A stretch of 64,000 bases of DNA from Budorcas taxicolor (taxonomy: Eukaryota > Chordata > Mammalia > Artiodactyla > Bovidae): contig NC_068920.1 in assembly GCF_023091745.1 (NCBI RefSeq), positions 112,805,622-112,869,621 of the forward strand, given 5' to 3'. Of this stretch, positions 10,546-22,940 are shown in pieces (the first letter of the stretch is position 1; the number at the start of each line of letters is the position of its first letter). The translations under genes were made by a program, and so were the position numbers. Below the pieces are notes generated by a model that was given only the letters and a program-made list of their open reading frames with translations, made no database searches and was not told where the DNA came from.

Positions 10546-11423
10546 TAAGTATTGATGAAGTATAGGTTTCTGTGAAATTATACCTCTCTTTGCATGTGTT
10601 TATTTAAAATCTTTAAAACAGGCTTTAAAAACACTATTACCTCTGAAGTTGTCATATGCTGGAAAAAAGAGCTTGACCTAACTACTTTGATAAACTATCT
10701 TTATCCTCTGGCAAAATTCTAATATAATATTGTAATTATTAAACATTATTCAGTTTCTCACCATGTTCTATAGTTTCCAATATATTTGAGTGGTATAGTT
10801 GTGCAAAACTCCTTTCTGTCCCAGATTCCAGGAGATCCAAATCTGTGATTCTAATTTATATTTTAGTTTATAGTGAAACTAGTATAAATGTTAGACCCAA
10901 AGAGAAATGGGTGCATATTTGGACTTTCTTTTTTAGCCTCAATTTATTCATCAAAAATAGAAAGAAAACTTGACACCCCTCAGAGATTTGTTTTGAAAAT
11001 TAAATTAATTAAAATATTATGTGTTATAGTCTATCTTATATAAAATATGCATTCAATATTAAATCTGCTGAAATCATCTTTATTTTTTCCTTTATTTTTA
11101 CTGTACCTAACATGAAGCCAGATATTTTGATTTATTTAAAGTAAAATTTTAATGAGCTATGTAGGATCTTCTTCTTCTACTTGACCTTTTCAGATAAATT
11201 TGAGATAAATTTTTTCAGATAAATTTTTTCCCTTCAAATATTTATTGAGTATCCCTGATGCTCAGTAAGGAAATCCTTGATCCTGTAGGCTTTAAAATGA
11301 TGAATTAGAAATTGATCTGTATTTTTTTTTAATGTCAAAACTCAGTGCAACATAGAATGTGTGTCTATACATAATTTGAATACAAAGAAAAAAACAAAAA
11401 AGTGCAAAAAATTAGGATATGGA
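10546..11423. other. AT-rich unassigned sequence
   Basis: No gene or transposon recognised. Locally duplicated AT phrases occur near 11200-11235 (GATAAATTTTTTC-like, twice). Confidence 0.45.
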
Positions 11424-11882
11424 ATTATGATTTTGAACTGTGGTGCTGGAGAAGACTCTTGAGATTCCCTTGGACAGCACAGAGACCAAACCAGTCAATC
11501 GTAAAGGAAATCACCCCTTAATATTCATTGCAAGGACAGATGTTGAAGCTGAAGCTCCAATACTTTGGCCACTTAATGCAGAGTAGAGTCACTGGGAAAT
11601 ACCTTGATGCTGGGAAAGATTGATGGCAAGAGGAAGGAAGCTTCCCAGGTGGCGCTAGTGATAAGGAACCCACCTGCCAATGCAGGAGATAATAAGAGAT
11701 ATGTGTTTGAACCCTGTGTCAGGAATATCCCCTGGAGAAGAGCATGGCAACCCACTTCAATATTCTTGCCTGGAGAATCCCATGGTCAGAGGAGCCTGGT
11801 GGGCTATGGTCCATAGTGTTGCAAAGAGTCGAACACAACTAAAACATCTAAGGAAAACAAGACACCAGGACAGCAGATAGGA
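11424..11882 (+). mobile_element. BovB LINE 3' fragment, split by a SINE
   Basis: The plus-strand C-terminal BovB segment begins at the TTTTGAACTGTGGTGCTGG phrase and runs to 11639. A short piece resembling the next part (GGACAGCAGATAGGAC) follows the SINE at 11856-11882. The rest of the tail is missing. Confidence 0.8.
11640..11849 (+). mobile_element. Bov-tA SINE inside BovB, 6-bp TSD
   Basis: Full tRNA head (GCTTCCCAGGTGGCGCTAGT) plus BovA body, ending AAAACATCT. AAGGAA is repeated at 11634-11639 and 11850-11855. The A box is well kept but the B box is degraded (GTTTGAACCC). Confidence 0.9.
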
Positions 11883-12882
11883 CTTATTGCTTAACTGCAG
11901 ATATCCAAGTTTACCCAGAGCCTTTGAAATTTGTTATATATGGTTAGATTAACACTATATCTGGGTGTGATTCAGGCAATGTAAGAAAGTGACATGGTGA
12001 GGTTACCCATGGCAGAAGTTGCTGAAGGCCCATTCTGAAGCACATACCTAGAGAGGGGCATCTGTGTGTCCTTCTTTCACCTGTTAATACCCCAGTGCAT
12101 GTATGCTCATACCCTTAGGCTCTTCTGTCCATGGGATTCTCCAGGCAAGAATACTGGGGTGGATTGCCATTGCCTATTCCAGTGGATACCCTAGTATCTC
12201 ATAGTTAATGTACAGGCAGGCAGTCTTCAATACCAGTTTGTCTGATTCAAAATCTTGATATTCTTAAGACTCTGGAGAAAGTCCTGAGTTTTTCGGTTTC
12301 CTTAGACTAGCTATTTTCCAGAACTCGGTTGGACATCTGATTTCTCATTTCTGGATTTCAGACTTCTGACTCAGCCTCTTTTAAGAGTCTGGACAATTTA
12401 ACTGCATATTCCTCCATTTAACTTATCAAATATTTGACAAATATAATGCAAGGTCTCATGTAAATGTATTAGTAAGAGTCTTGTAAAATTACAAAATAGC
12501 CATACTTCCTGATTCAACACTAAAACACGATTTCAGATTTCCCAGACTCTCGTTCATCTAATTATGGAATACATGGTTATTTCTAGTGCACACAGAGCTC
12601 AGTAGGAAAAATCTAAGGATTTTAAAATCCAGTGCATCTGGTGTGGTGACACTTCTCCATCTGTGAGTAGGACAGAAAGATGGGGCAGGCATAATCTCAA
12701 CCCCTGGACCTTGCAGCTTCTTGACAGCTACAGATCTGTTTTGAGTTCTAGGGGCAAAGGAGGGGAAGTGGCTAGGTAGCAGCCTAGTAATATTTCACTT
12801 GAGCCATCCAGTTGAAGAATGTTATATGTTTGAGAAACACATGAACACCTAAGGGAGAGGTGGGCTTCTTTACAGCAAAAAG

Positions 12883-12885
<3 letters not shown>
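11883..12885. other. Unassigned intergenic DNA with one SINE scrap
   Basis: Apart from a 67-bp BovA fragment at 12118-12184, nothing is recognised. No open frame of note. Confidence 0.45.
12118..12184 (-). mobile_element. BovA SINE fragment
   Basis: The minus-strand middle part of BovA only, from GGCTCTTCTGTCCATGGGAT to the CCTATTCCAGTGG phrase. Both ends are missing and no TSD was found. Confidence 0.75.
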
Positions 12886-12920
<35 letters not shown>

Positions 12921-12950
12921 AAATATATATATATATTTATATATATATAA
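12886..12950. repeat. AT-rich (TA)n microsatellite with palindromic interruptions
   Basis: TA dinucleotides are broken by TTTATATAAA-type units. The tract is largely self-complementary and could extrude a cruciform. Confidence 0.9.
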
Positions 12951-15230
12951 ATCTGAAAACACCATGATTCACTCCAGTCATCTTCCTAAGTCCTATTAAT
13001 CTCTTATTGTTATAAAAATATGCAGTATTTTTACTGCAACATCAGATCAATACTGACAATAATGATCCTAATAACAGGAGAAGAATTGGACAAATCACTT
13101 GTAATTAGAAGTTTGGTGGTATTAGAAGAAAACGTTTGTGTTTTGAAAAATATGTGGATTTCTATGAGGTCCTGTTGATGGGTTTTTAGTTCAGTCCTAA
13201 TTTAAGTCTTGACTTGGTCCTGATTTAGTCACTTCAGTTTAATTTAGCTCACTTCAGCCAGTGTCTGACTCTGTGCAACCCGATAGGCTGCAGCACAACA
13301 GGCTTCCCTCTCCATAAGCAACTCATAGAGCTCACTCAAACTCATGTCCATAGAGTCGGTGATGCCATCCAACCATCTCATTCTCTGCCTCCCTTTCTCC
13401 TCCTGCTTTCAATCATTCCCAGAATTAGGGTCTTTTCCAATGAGTCAGTTATTTGCCTCATGTGGCCAAAGTATTGGAGCTTCAACATTAGTTCTTTTGA
13501 TGAATATTCAGGATTGATTTCCTTCTGGTTTGATCTCCTTGCTGCCCAAGGGACTCTCAAGATTCTTCTTCAACACCAGAGTTCAAAAGTATCCATTTTT
13601 CAGCATTCAGTTTTCTTTATGGTCCAAATCTCACATCCATACACAACTATTGGAAAAACCAAAGTGTTGACTAGATGGACCTTTGTTGACAAAGTAACGT
13701 CTCTGCATTTTAATATGCTGTCTAGGTTGGTCTTAGCTTTTCTTCCAATAAGGAAGCAACTTTTAATTTCATTGCTGCATTCACCAACTGCAGTGATTTT
13801 GGAGCTCAAGAAAATAGAGTCTGTCACCATGTCCATTGTTTCTCCATCTATTTGCTATGAAGTCATGGGACCGGATGCCATGATCTTTGTTTTTTGAATG
13901 TTGAACATTGCGCCAGCTTGTTCACTCTCCTCATTCGCTTTCATCAAGAGGCTCTTGGTTCCTCTTTGCTTTCTGCCATAAATGTGGCATCATCTGCATA
14001 TATGAATTTATATTATTCCCAGAAATCTTTATTCCAGCTTGTGCTTCCTCCAGCCCAGCATTTCGCATGATGTACTCTGCATATAATTTAAATGTGCAAA
14101 GTGACAATAGCCTTGATGGACTCCTTTCCTGATTTGGAACCAGTACATTGTTTCATGTCTGGTTCTAACTGCTGCTTCTTGACCTGCATACAGTTCTCTC
14201 AGGAGGCAGGTAAGGTGGTCTGGTAGTCCCATCTCTTGAAGAATTTTCTACAATTTGTTGTGATCCACACAAGGCTTTGGCATAGTCATTGAAGCAGAAG
14301 TAGATGCTTTTCTGGAATTCTCTTTATTTTTCTAGGATCCAAAGGATGTTAGCAATCTGATCTCTTGTTCCTCTGCCTTTTCTAAATCCACCTTGAATAT
14401 ATAACATTTCACAGTTTGCATATTATTAAAGCCAGGGTGGCAACTTTTCAGTATTATTTTGCTAGTTGGTGAGATGAGTGCCATTGTGCAATAGTTTGAA
14501 TATTTTTTGTATTGCCTTTCTTTGGGATTGAAATGAAAACTGACCTTTCCAGTCCTGTGGCCATTGCTGTGTTTTCCAAATTTGCTGGCCTATTGAGTGC
14601 AGCACTTTCACACTATCATATTTTAGGATTTGAAATAGCTTAGCTGGGATTTCATTACTTCTACTAGCTTTGTTTGTAGTGATGCTTCCTAAAGGCCATT
14701 TGACTTTCCATTCCATGATGTCTGGCTCTAAGTGAGTGATCACACCATTGTGGTGATCTTTGTTGTATAGTTCTGTGTATTCTTGCCACCTCTTTTAATG
14801 TCTTCTACTTCTGGTAGGTCCATACAGTTTCTGTCCTTTATTGTGCCTATCTTTGCATTGAATGTTCCCTTGGTATCCCTAATTTTCTTGAAGAGCTCTC
14901 TAGAATTTCCCATTCTATTGTTTTACTGTATTTCTTTGCATTGATCATGTAGGAAGCCTTTCGTATCTCTCCTTGCTATTCTTTGCAACTCTGCACTCAG
15001 GTGGATGTATCTTTCCTATTCTCCTTTGCCTTTAGCTTCTCTTCTTTTCTCGGCTCTTTGTAAGCCCTCCTCAGACAACCATTTTGCCTTTTTGCATTCC
15101 ATTTTCTTAAGAAGAGTTTTGATCACCACATCCTGTACAATGTCACAAACCTCCATCCATAGCTCTTCAGTCACTCTTTCGATCAGATCTAACCCCTGGA
15201 ATCTATTTGTCATTTCTATTATATAATCGT

Positions 15231-16166
15231 AAACAGACTGGTTTCAAATAGGAAAAGGAGTGCATCAAGGCTGTATATTGTCACCCTGCTTATTTAACTT
15301 ATATGCAGAGTACATCATGAGAAATGCTGGGTTGGAAGAAACACAAGCTGGAATCAAGATTGCCAGGAGAAATCTCAATCACCTCAGATATGCAGATGAC
15401 ACCACTCTTATGGTAGAAAGTGCAGAGGAACTAAAAAGCCTCTTGATGAAAGTGAAAGAGGAGAGTGAAAAAGTTGGCTTAAAGCTCAACATTCAGAAAA
15501 CGAAGATCATGGCATCCGGTCCCATCACTTCATGGGAAATAGATGAGGAAACAGTGGAAACAGTGTCAGACTTTATTTTTGGGCTCCAAAATCACTGCAG
15601 ATGGTGACTGTAGCCATGAAATTAAAAGACGCTTACTCCTTGGAAGAAAAGTTATGATCAACCTAGACAGCATATTCAAAAGCAGAGACATTACTTTGCT
15701 GACTAAGGCCCATCTAATCAAGGCTATGGTTTTTCCAATGGTCATGTATGGATGTGAGAGTTGGACTGTGAAGAAGGCTGAGCACCAAAGAATTGATGCT
15801 TTTGAACTGTGGTGTTGGAGAAGACTCTTGAGGTTCCCTTGGACTGCAAGGAGATCCAACCAGTCCATTCTGAAGGAGATCAGCCCTGGGATTTCTTTGG
15901 AGGGAATGATGCTAAAGCTGAAAGTCCAGTACTTTGGCCACCTCATGCGAAGAGTTGACTCATTGAAAAAGACTTTGATGCTGGGAGAGGGATTGGCGGC
16001 AGGAGAAGGGGACCACAAAGGATGAGATGGCTGGATGGCATCACAGACTTGATGGAGGTGAGTCTGAGTGAACTCCGGGAGATGGTGATGGACAGGGAGG
16101 CTGGCGTGCTGCAATTCACGGGGTCGCAAAGAGTCGGACACGACTGAGCGACTGAACCAAACTGAA
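15231..16166 (+). mobile_element. BovB LINE, young 5'-truncated copy nested in an older BovB
   Basis: It starts at the ACAGACTGGTTTCAAATAGG phrase in mid RT and ends with the typical GAGCGACTGAACC tail at 16166. It is less diverged than its host. The host is broken between its TATAATCGTAA and GGGATTTGATTT phrases. At most 2 bp (AA) could be a TSD. The pair forms an inverted arrangement of related sequences. Confidence 0.9.
15260..16025 (+). pseudogene. BovB RT C-terminal reading frame, one frameshift
   Basis: Two overlapping frames, 15260-15607 (115 codons) and 15543-16025 (160 codons), together cover the second half of the BovB protein. The first includes the QGCILSPCLFNLY block and an intact YADD box (RYADDTTLM). 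A single missing T in the T-run near 15580 breaks the frame. The second continues through the SWTVKKAEH and ARRSNQSILKE blocks to a premature end near 16025. It lacks the endonuclease, so it is not autonomous. Confidence 0.8.
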
Positions 16167-16760
16167 GGGATTTGATTTAGGTCATACCTGAATGGTCTAG
16201 TGGTTTTTCCCTACTTTCTTCAATTTAAGTCTGAAGTTTGCAATAAGAAGTTCATGATCTTATCCATGGTCAGCTCGCAGTCTTGTCTCTGCTGATTGTA
16301 TAGAGCTTGTCCATCTTCAGCTTCAAAGAACACAATCAATCTGATTTCGGTATTGACCATCTGGTGATGTCCATGTGTAGAGTCATCTCTTGTGTTGTTG
16401 GAAGACGGTGTTTGCTATGACCAGTGTGTTCTCTTCGTGAAACTCTGTTGGCCTTTGTCCTGCTTCATTTTGTACTCCAAGACCACTCTTGTCTATTACT
16501 CCAGGTATCTCTTGACTTCCTACTTTTGCATTCCAGTCTCCCATGATGGAAAGGACATATTTTTTGGTGTTAGTTTTAGAAGGTCTTGTAGGTTTTCAAA
16601 GAACCACTCAACTTCAGCTTCTTTGGCATTAGTGGTTGGGGCATAGACTTGGATTACTGTGATGACAAATGGTTTACCTTTGAAACAAACAGATCATTCT
16701 CTCATTTTGAAATTGCACCTGAGAACTGCATTTCAGACTCTTTTGTTGACTATGTGTTCA

Positions 16761-17300
16761 GTTTAGTTAAGCAACCCTTAACCCTTAAAGGGATGGAATT
16801 TACTCACTGAATAATGTCATTTCCCAATCCAAAGGATAATGGCCTAAAATGACAAGTGTTGCTGCCTTTAGCATTTCAATGGACAATAATAGGAGCCTCT
16901 TTCCCTTCCCCTTACTCTTTCCTTCAGTTGACTGTTGACCATGCCAGTTTCTCTTCCCCTCTTTTCTTTCCATTCCTTTCCATTCCCCAAACCCCACAAG
17001 AAAGGCTCTTTGGGGGAAAGAACGACAAATATATTGACTGAAAATTTAGGTATTTTCACAGTAAATATACTTCCAGATTATTTTAACTACCATTTTTGGC
17101 AGTTTGTATTTTAATATGGCTAATAAAGAAATGATTACCCAAACATTCACTTTCAATGATTCCCTGACCTAGAGTTGTGAAAGAAGGATCTAGAATCCTT
17201 CTAGAAGAAGGATCTAGGATCCCAGAGGCTAAATGCCCTTTTATTGGCATAAAGTCCCATACACATCCAGGGACCTAAGAGAAAGGAGAGGTATCCAGTA
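16761..17300. other. Unassigned sequence
   Basis: No gene or repeat recognised. A short tandem phrase (AGAAGGATCTAG-like units) lies at 17185-17220. Confidence 0.4.
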
Positions 17301-17490
17301 GGAACTGTGTGTCAGATGTAAGCATGCAGGTGATTTGGCATGCAGATTCATGTATGTGCGTGGGAGATATGAGTATATGTGCGTATATGCAAGTGGGTTC
17401 TATGTATGTGTATGTGCATGTGGGTGGAGAGGAGAGGCGAATATGTTGGTGCATGCGTGTGTGTGTATGTGTGTTATACACGCATATGTG
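17300..17490 (+). repeat. Degenerate GT-rich (TATGTG)n tract
   Basis: Imperfect GTGTATG / GCATGTG units with alternating purine-pyrimidine composition. This is an aged microsatellite that accounts for the short open frames on both strands here. Confidence 0.75.
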
Positions 17491-18030
17491 TTTGCTTTGG
17501 AGGTAAGGACTTTTAGGAAAATAAAGGTACATAAATTAGGCATTGATTAATAAAAACATCATCATTATTATATACTGCACTCGAATTTCAAAATTGTGTA
17601 ATTTTGTTGAAATCATAGATATGGGTCCTCATATTTTTTAAAACAGATGATACAGGTACCCATTAAAATAGATGGGACATGATTGCCCATGTGAGACTGT
17701 TTTGCATTTTACAAAACATGTTAAGAATGCTTTGCTATTACTATTTTTCCTGTTATCCTCATGTATAGATGCATCTTCTCTAATATGCAAATCAAATATA
17801 ATAAAACAAAGTACCATGAAACAGCTAACTTCAGAAGTCCTCTTATATTTGGCTCTGCCTTAACCTTTCTTTCACTTCATGCCAGACAAACATTTCAACT
17901 CAATATAAAATAAATTAACTTTAGGTTTACCAAATTTTGGGTTAAGAATGAATGTATAATCTATCTCAACAATTGTGCAATTAGCATGCTAGAGGATAAG
18001 AATGTATCTCAGCCTCTGCTCCATCTTAGT
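17491..18030. other. AT-rich unassigned sequence
   Basis: Nothing recognised. A 63-codon open frame at 17672-17863 has no supporting similarity. Confidence 0.4.
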
Positions 18031-18470
18031 GCAGGAACACTGCCTGAATTTGAATTCCATCCCCACCACATAATAACTTTTGTACAAATTACTTAATACT
18101 TCTTGCCTAATTTTTGCCATTTGTATTTGAGGAATCATAATTATTTTCTAGAATTTTACAAAGGATGAAAAATTTAATACATGAAACTATTAAGAATGTT
18201 GCTGTTTAGTCATCAAGGCATACCAGACTCTTCGTGACCCGTTCCTCTGTTCATGTGATTTCTCAGACGAGAATATTGGAGTGGGTTGCCATTGCCCCCT
18301 CTAGGGGATCTTCTCATGCAGTGATCAAGCCTAAGTCTCCTGCATCTCTTGCATTGGCAGGCAGATTCTTTACTGCTGAGCCACCTAGGAATCCCAAATA
18401 TTAAGAATAGTGTATGGTAAATAGTCCGTTCTCAGTAATATTTAGATTATTACCAGTATTAGCATGATAG
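18031..18470 (+). mobile_element. MIR SINE, split by a Bov-tA
   Basis: The plus strand follows the MIR order: an ACTGCCTGAATTTGAATTCC-type start near 18040, the TTGTACAAATTACTTAA core near 18080, and, after the inserted SINE, the TCAGTAATATTTAGATTATT-type 3' end near 18433-18455. Diverged, as expected for an ancient element. Confidence 0.65.
18198..18398 (-). mobile_element. Bov-tA SINE inside MIR, 10-bp TSD
   Basis: Minus-strand Bov-tA with body and tRNA head. TATTAAGAAT is repeated exactly at 18188-18197 and 18399-18408. The host MIR reads through after removal. Confidence 0.92.
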
Positions 18471-19712
18471 TCATATAATAGCAAGCTTTATAAATGCTAT
18501 ATTATAAAGATCATCCCATAATATGCATGCATTTTATTCTTAAAAAGTAAAGGTAGCAATTATAAACAAAAAGAAAGGAGAAATCCACTTGGATGGAAAA
18601 AAGAAGTTTGCAAAAAGATTGAATATAATAAAATGACATGTGTGTAAAAAGTTCCTGGTTAGAATGATGCAAATAGAGTGCAGGGCACGGATTGAACACG
18701 GGCACAAATTAAAATAAAATTGATGCATTAGCCCTGATTATGAAAATTTAAAGCCACATATTTATCATACTCTCTGAATTATAAACTTCTTAATAGTAAA
18801 AACCATGTTTTCTATACTTGTTAACTCCTTGGTCTCTCTACTTTATAATCAATATTCCTAGAATAGTAGCACCGATTTAAGAACCAGCCCCAAATCCTTA
18901 AATTATTGCAGGGGAATTAAGGTCATGGTTTCCAGCTGTTGCTTTGGGCTTTCTAGGACACATCTGTCAAGTGTATCTGTCTAATGGCAGATGCATCTGG
19001 AACTTCTTTGCATCAGTCTCTTTGGTCATGCCCATTTAAGAGTTCTTCAGATTTTCCAAGCTGGTTCAATGTCTAAATATTTATGTATATAGATAATTTT
19101 CCTCATTTTTTTTTTCTCTCTGACGTTTTAGCTTCACAAATTGCAGGCAGGCTAAATCTATAAGAAATTGATGGGGAAATTAGGAGGGCAGCCAGAACTT
19201 AATATGGTGTTAAGGATGAGAGAGCCCAAGGAAAACAGGATGAGTTGATTGTGAAAATAAATAAAGTACCTCAAGTAGTGTTTATAGAAGCAGTCATAAG
19301 AGTGTTTAATGAGCTCCAGGAAAACAATCTGATACAGAGGAAAGAGCAAAGCAAGTCTCCAAGTGCGGCATATACACCTAAGGATTAGCAAAGACATCTT
19401 GCCTTCACTTTCCTTAGGAGAAGTCTCAGTGATTTAACATGTCAGAGGGATTTTTAATGACACAGTATTGCAGTTTTAATTAATTTTTCCATCTATATGC
19501 AAGCACTCAATTAAAGCTTTACCTCCTCCCCATATGCTCTAAGATTTGCTAGTTACATTTCAATTTAATGTATTGTTTCAGTAGTAGACGGTTAGGAGGG
19601 TTTTCATTTACAAATGAGGGCAAGATACAGTAGTACTCTTCTAGAAGTCTGACTTGCTTAACAGATAGGGGAAGGACACAACACCTATTGGGTTATTGCG
19701 TCTCTCTCTCTC
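18471..19712. other. Unassigned intergenic DNA
   Basis: No recognised transposon over about 1.2 kb. Open frames of 62-79 codons on the minus strand at 18511-18728 and 19158-19397 have no recognisable domain. Confidence 0.4.
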
Positions 19713-20480
19713 TTTTTTTTTTTTTTAATATAGTTTTTTATTTTTTTAATTTTAAAATCTTTAATTCTTACATGTGTTCCCAAACATGAACCCCCCTCCC
19801 ACCTCCCTCCCCATAACATCTCTGTGGGTCATCCCCATGCACCAGCCCCAAGCATGCTGTATCCTGCGTCAGACATAGACTGGAGATTCAAATCTTACAT
19901 GATAGTATACATGATAGAATGCCATTCTCCCAAATCATCCCACCCTCTCCCTCTCCCTCTAAGTCCAAAAGTCCGTTATACACATCTGTGTCTTTTTTCC
20001 TGTCTTGCATACAGGGTCGTCATTGCCATCTTTCTAAATTCCATATATATGTGTTAGTATACTGTATTGGCGTTTTTCTTTCTGGCTTACTTCACTCTGT
20101 ATAATCGGCTCCAGTTTCATCCATCTCATCAGAACTGATTCAAATGAATTCTTTTTAACGGCTGAGTAATACTCCATTGTGTGTATGTACCACAGCTTTC
20201 TTATCCATTCATCTGCTGATGGACATCTAGGTTGTTTCCATGTCCTGGCTATTATAAACAGTGCTGCGATGAACACTGGGGTACATGTGTCTCTTTCAAT
20301 TCTGGTTTCCTCAGTGTGTATGCCCAGGAGTAGGATTGCTGGGTCATAAGGGAGTTCTATTTGCAATTTTTTAAGGAATCTCCACTGTTCTCCATAGGGG
20401 CTGTACTAGTTTGCATTCCCACCAACAGTGTAGGAGGGTTCCCTTTTCTCCACACCCTCTCCAGCATTTATTGCTTGCAG
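19713..20480 (-). mobile_element. Young ruminant L1 3' end, 5'-truncated
   Basis: A poly(T) run at 19713-19726 is the complement of the poly(A) tail. It is followed by a C-rich 3' UTR complement and the last part of ORF2, truncated at about 20480. It is very similar over the shared region to the plus-strand L1 at 39117-39839, so both belong to one recent subfamily. No convincing TSD was seen. Confidence 0.92.
20034..20366 (-). pseudogene. L1 ORF2 C-terminal reading frame, 110 codons
   Basis: An open frame encoding the L1 ORF2 C-terminal segment, with the TWKQPRCPSADEW and MEYYSAVKK blocks and the natural stop after LTHIYGI. RT and endonuclease are absent because of truncation. It is recently dead rather than functional. 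Confidence 0.85.
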
Positions 20481-20489
20481 ATTATCAGA

Positions 20490-20681
20490 GGTCATTTTGC
20501 CCCCTTCCTCAAAGGACATTTGGCAATGCCTAGGGACATTTCTGCTATTACTATTTGTATGATGCTACTGAGATCAAGTGGGAAGAGGTAGGGATGCTGC
20601 TAAATATCCTACAGTGCACAGTACAGAGTCCCATAAGTTAGCTGAAACAAAATTTGAACAGTGCTGAGACCAAGAAACCTG
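20490..20681 (+). mobile_element. MER5A-type hAT-Charlie DNA transposon remnant
   Basis: The phrases ATTTTGCCCCC, GGACATTTGGCAATG, GGGATGCTGCTAAATATCC and GCTGAGACCAAGAAACC occur in MER5A order. It is non-autonomous, and its transposase source is long extinct (family knowledge). It abuts the L1 truncation point at about 20480. Confidence 0.85.
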
Positions 20682-20892
20682 TGTTAAGTGAAAAGCATGT
20701 GTAATATTTCATTATATGAAGCATTTGTTTTGTACTGGATAGACCGCATTTTTTCCTGGCTGTGTACATTTGATAGCTATTAAAAAAAAAAAAAAAAAAC
20801 TTGGTTTCAATGGAAAATGAATGCTATATTTAAGTTAAACATATATAGCTTTCTTTCTATAAATATATGCAATATATGTGCATGTGTACTCA

Positions 20893-21082
20893 GTCATGTA
20901 TGACACTTTGTGACCCCATGGACTGTAGCCTGCCAGGCTCTTCTGTCCATGGAATTTTCCAGGCAAGGGTACTGGAGTGGGTTGCCATTTCCTTCTATAG
21001 TGGGTCTTCCTGAACCAGGGATGGAACTCAGGTCTCCTGCATTGCAAGTGGATTCTTTACTGACTGAACCAGCAGGGAAGCC
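20893..21082 (-). mobile_element. Bov-tA SINE
   Basis: Minus-strand Bov-tA, body then tRNA head, ending in the AGCAGGGAAGCCC phrase. TATATA-rich flanks hide any TSD. Confidence 0.88.
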
Positions 21083-22087
21083 CTATATAACACACATACA
21101 TAATAATTGTAAGTTATATAGATAAGCCCTTTTGTGCATAAATCTTGTTTTTTAATCAAATGCAAGAGATGATTTAACAATAATAAAGTTCATTTATCTT
21201 GTAAGGTGAAATCCACAAAAAGTATAACATACAAATAATCAAATATCATCATATCATTTACCAGTTAATAGTGTATAATCTTACTCAGAGACTCAGACAG
21301 AATTGGAGTTCTTTCAAGTTTTCTGCTACAAGAACGAGCAGTTATTCCAGCAGCCCTAAACTAAAACAAACATATACCTCATTCAAAATAATCTAAATAA
21401 AGACACACAGATTAACATAATACTGATCCTAAGTTTCTACAAGTGACTGATCTTAGAATCTCCCAAAGAAAAATGATGTTCTTTGAAACCAGTTTAGTGT
21501 AAACCTATCTCTGTTTTTATCTCAAAAGACCACAAAATGGACTCTTTGATGACCGATAAAATAATAGACTAAGAGCTTTTCTTTAGTTGAGACTTGCCAG
21601 GTTATGCATATATGTCAGTTTTCTGAAATGTATTACCTATAAAATTGCAATAAATTGATAGCTATCATTCATTAAGAGGTTAATCATTGAACTAAGAATG
21701 AACCAAACCTGTTGGGGAATAAAATATTTTTGTGGGGTTATCAATGCTGATGTTCAACATTTATTTTTAGTTTTCCCCTCTGGACACATGTTTAGATCCC
21801 ACTTCCTGGTGCCGTAAAACTAGTTATGGCCAATAATTTTTCAGCAGAAGTAATGGTCATCAATTCTGAGACCTTTATTTCCAGCATAAAATTTATCAGA
21901 GCTCTACTTTTCTCTGCCAAGGCCATTGGTACTATTCTAGATAGCTCGTGATCCATCAGCCTGACTCCCAGAGTAAGGGCAGTGAACAAGGCAGCTGACT
22001 ATTTTTAGAATATTTTTTTTTTCCATTTTCTGAGAAGGCAGATATTTTGGTAAAACTATTATTTGTGCTTATGTGGACGGCAGATAA
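21083..22087. other. Unassigned sequence; old repeat trace around 21780-21940
   Basis: Mostly AT-rich DNA with no gene. Around 21780-21940 the word order resembles, from memory, an old mammalian interspersed repeat that I cannot name. It contains the 66-bp block (21841-21906) that recurs at 23018-23083. Confidence 0.4.
21841..21906 (+). repeat. Copy 1 of a 66-bp local duplication (likely source)
   Basis: Matches 23018-23083 at 65 of 66 positions; the difference is C at 21885 versus T at 23062. Here the block sits in continuous, uniformly diverged sequence, so this is probably the original site. Confidence 0.95.
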
Positions 22088-22495
22088 TGTACTGTGGTTG
22101 AGAGAATAATAGGTCCCAAAATGTGTCCAGGTTCTAATCCCTAGAAACCAGGAATATATGACCTCACACAGCAAAAAGAATTTTGCAAACACAACCAAGA
22201 TTTTTAGGATGGAGAGATTACCTGGGTAATTCCAGTGTAATCACAAAGACCCTATAGAAGGAAAACAGGCAGCTCAGAATTAGAACATATGATGCGGGAT
22301 ACTGAGGTCAGAGTGATGCAGGTAGGTATTACAAGTCAAGAAAGGCAGGCAGGCCCTAGAAATTAGAAAATTCAAGGAAAAAGAGTCTCTCTTAACACAT
22401 CCAGAGCAACACAACTCAGGCCCATAAACCAGTTTTGGATTTCTGACTTCCATAAATGTGAGGTAATATATTTGTATAGTCTAGTATCTATATGC
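22088..22495 (+). mobile_element. Old MLT1/MaLR-like LTR
   Basis: The plus strand follows an ancient LTR word order: AATAGGTCCCAAAATGTG, CCAGGTTCTAATCCC, GAGATTACCTGGGTAATTCC and TTGGATTTCTGACTTCC. It starts with TG but the 3' end is lost. The placement in the MaLR group is from memory. Confidence 0.55.
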
Positions 22496-22793
22496 TTTGT
22501 ATTTTCCTATATAAGATTCTAAGAGTGAGGATACATGATCCAGAGACATGGATACAGAAAGTAGTTTTCAGAATCATGATATATATCTATAAACCAAAAA
22601 AGCAGATCAAGATGAAACATATTGAAGTCCACACATAATAGATTTTTATTGAATGTCATAATAAAAACAGTTGGGATAAGTGAGAGGCTAAGGAAACAGA
22701 TGGAATATACTACCACTTCTAGGCAATAACACATGCTCCCAAGATACCCTGTGGCCTTAAGAAAGGGTTTTATATATGTGTGTGTGTTTGTGT

Positions 22794-22940
22794 TAGTCAC
22801 TCAGTCATGTTCAACTCTTTGCCACACCATAGACTGTAGCCCACCAGACTCTTCTGTCCATGGAATTCTTCAGGCAAAAATACTGGAGTGGGTTGCCGTT
22901 TCCTCCTCCAGGGGATCTTCCCAACCCAGGGATCAAACCT
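22794..22940 (-). mobile_element. Bov-tA SINE, truncated head
   Basis: A minus-strand BovA body runs into the tRNA part but stops at GATCAAACC, where a microsatellite begins. A (TG)n run at 22771-22790 lies on its 3' side. Confidence 0.85.

Larger units (their letters stand above)
13245..16760 (-). mobile_element. BovB LINE, near full-length but decayed, split by a second BovB
   Basis: Minus-strand element in two blocks, 13245-15230 and 16167-16760, about 2.6 kb in total. The left block holds the 3' tail, C-terminal domain and RT, in which the nucleotides for an intact YADD box are still present near 14000. The right block holds the linker and the apurinic endonuclease (APE) domain back to about 16760. 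A plus-strand BovB separates the blocks at 15231-16166, and host sequence reads through when it is removed. Multiple frameshifts and stops make it a pseudo-element. Confidence 0.88.

Noticed and set aside
15566..16141. 191-codon minus-strand frame
   Set aside because: Antisense of the plus BovB at 15231-16166.
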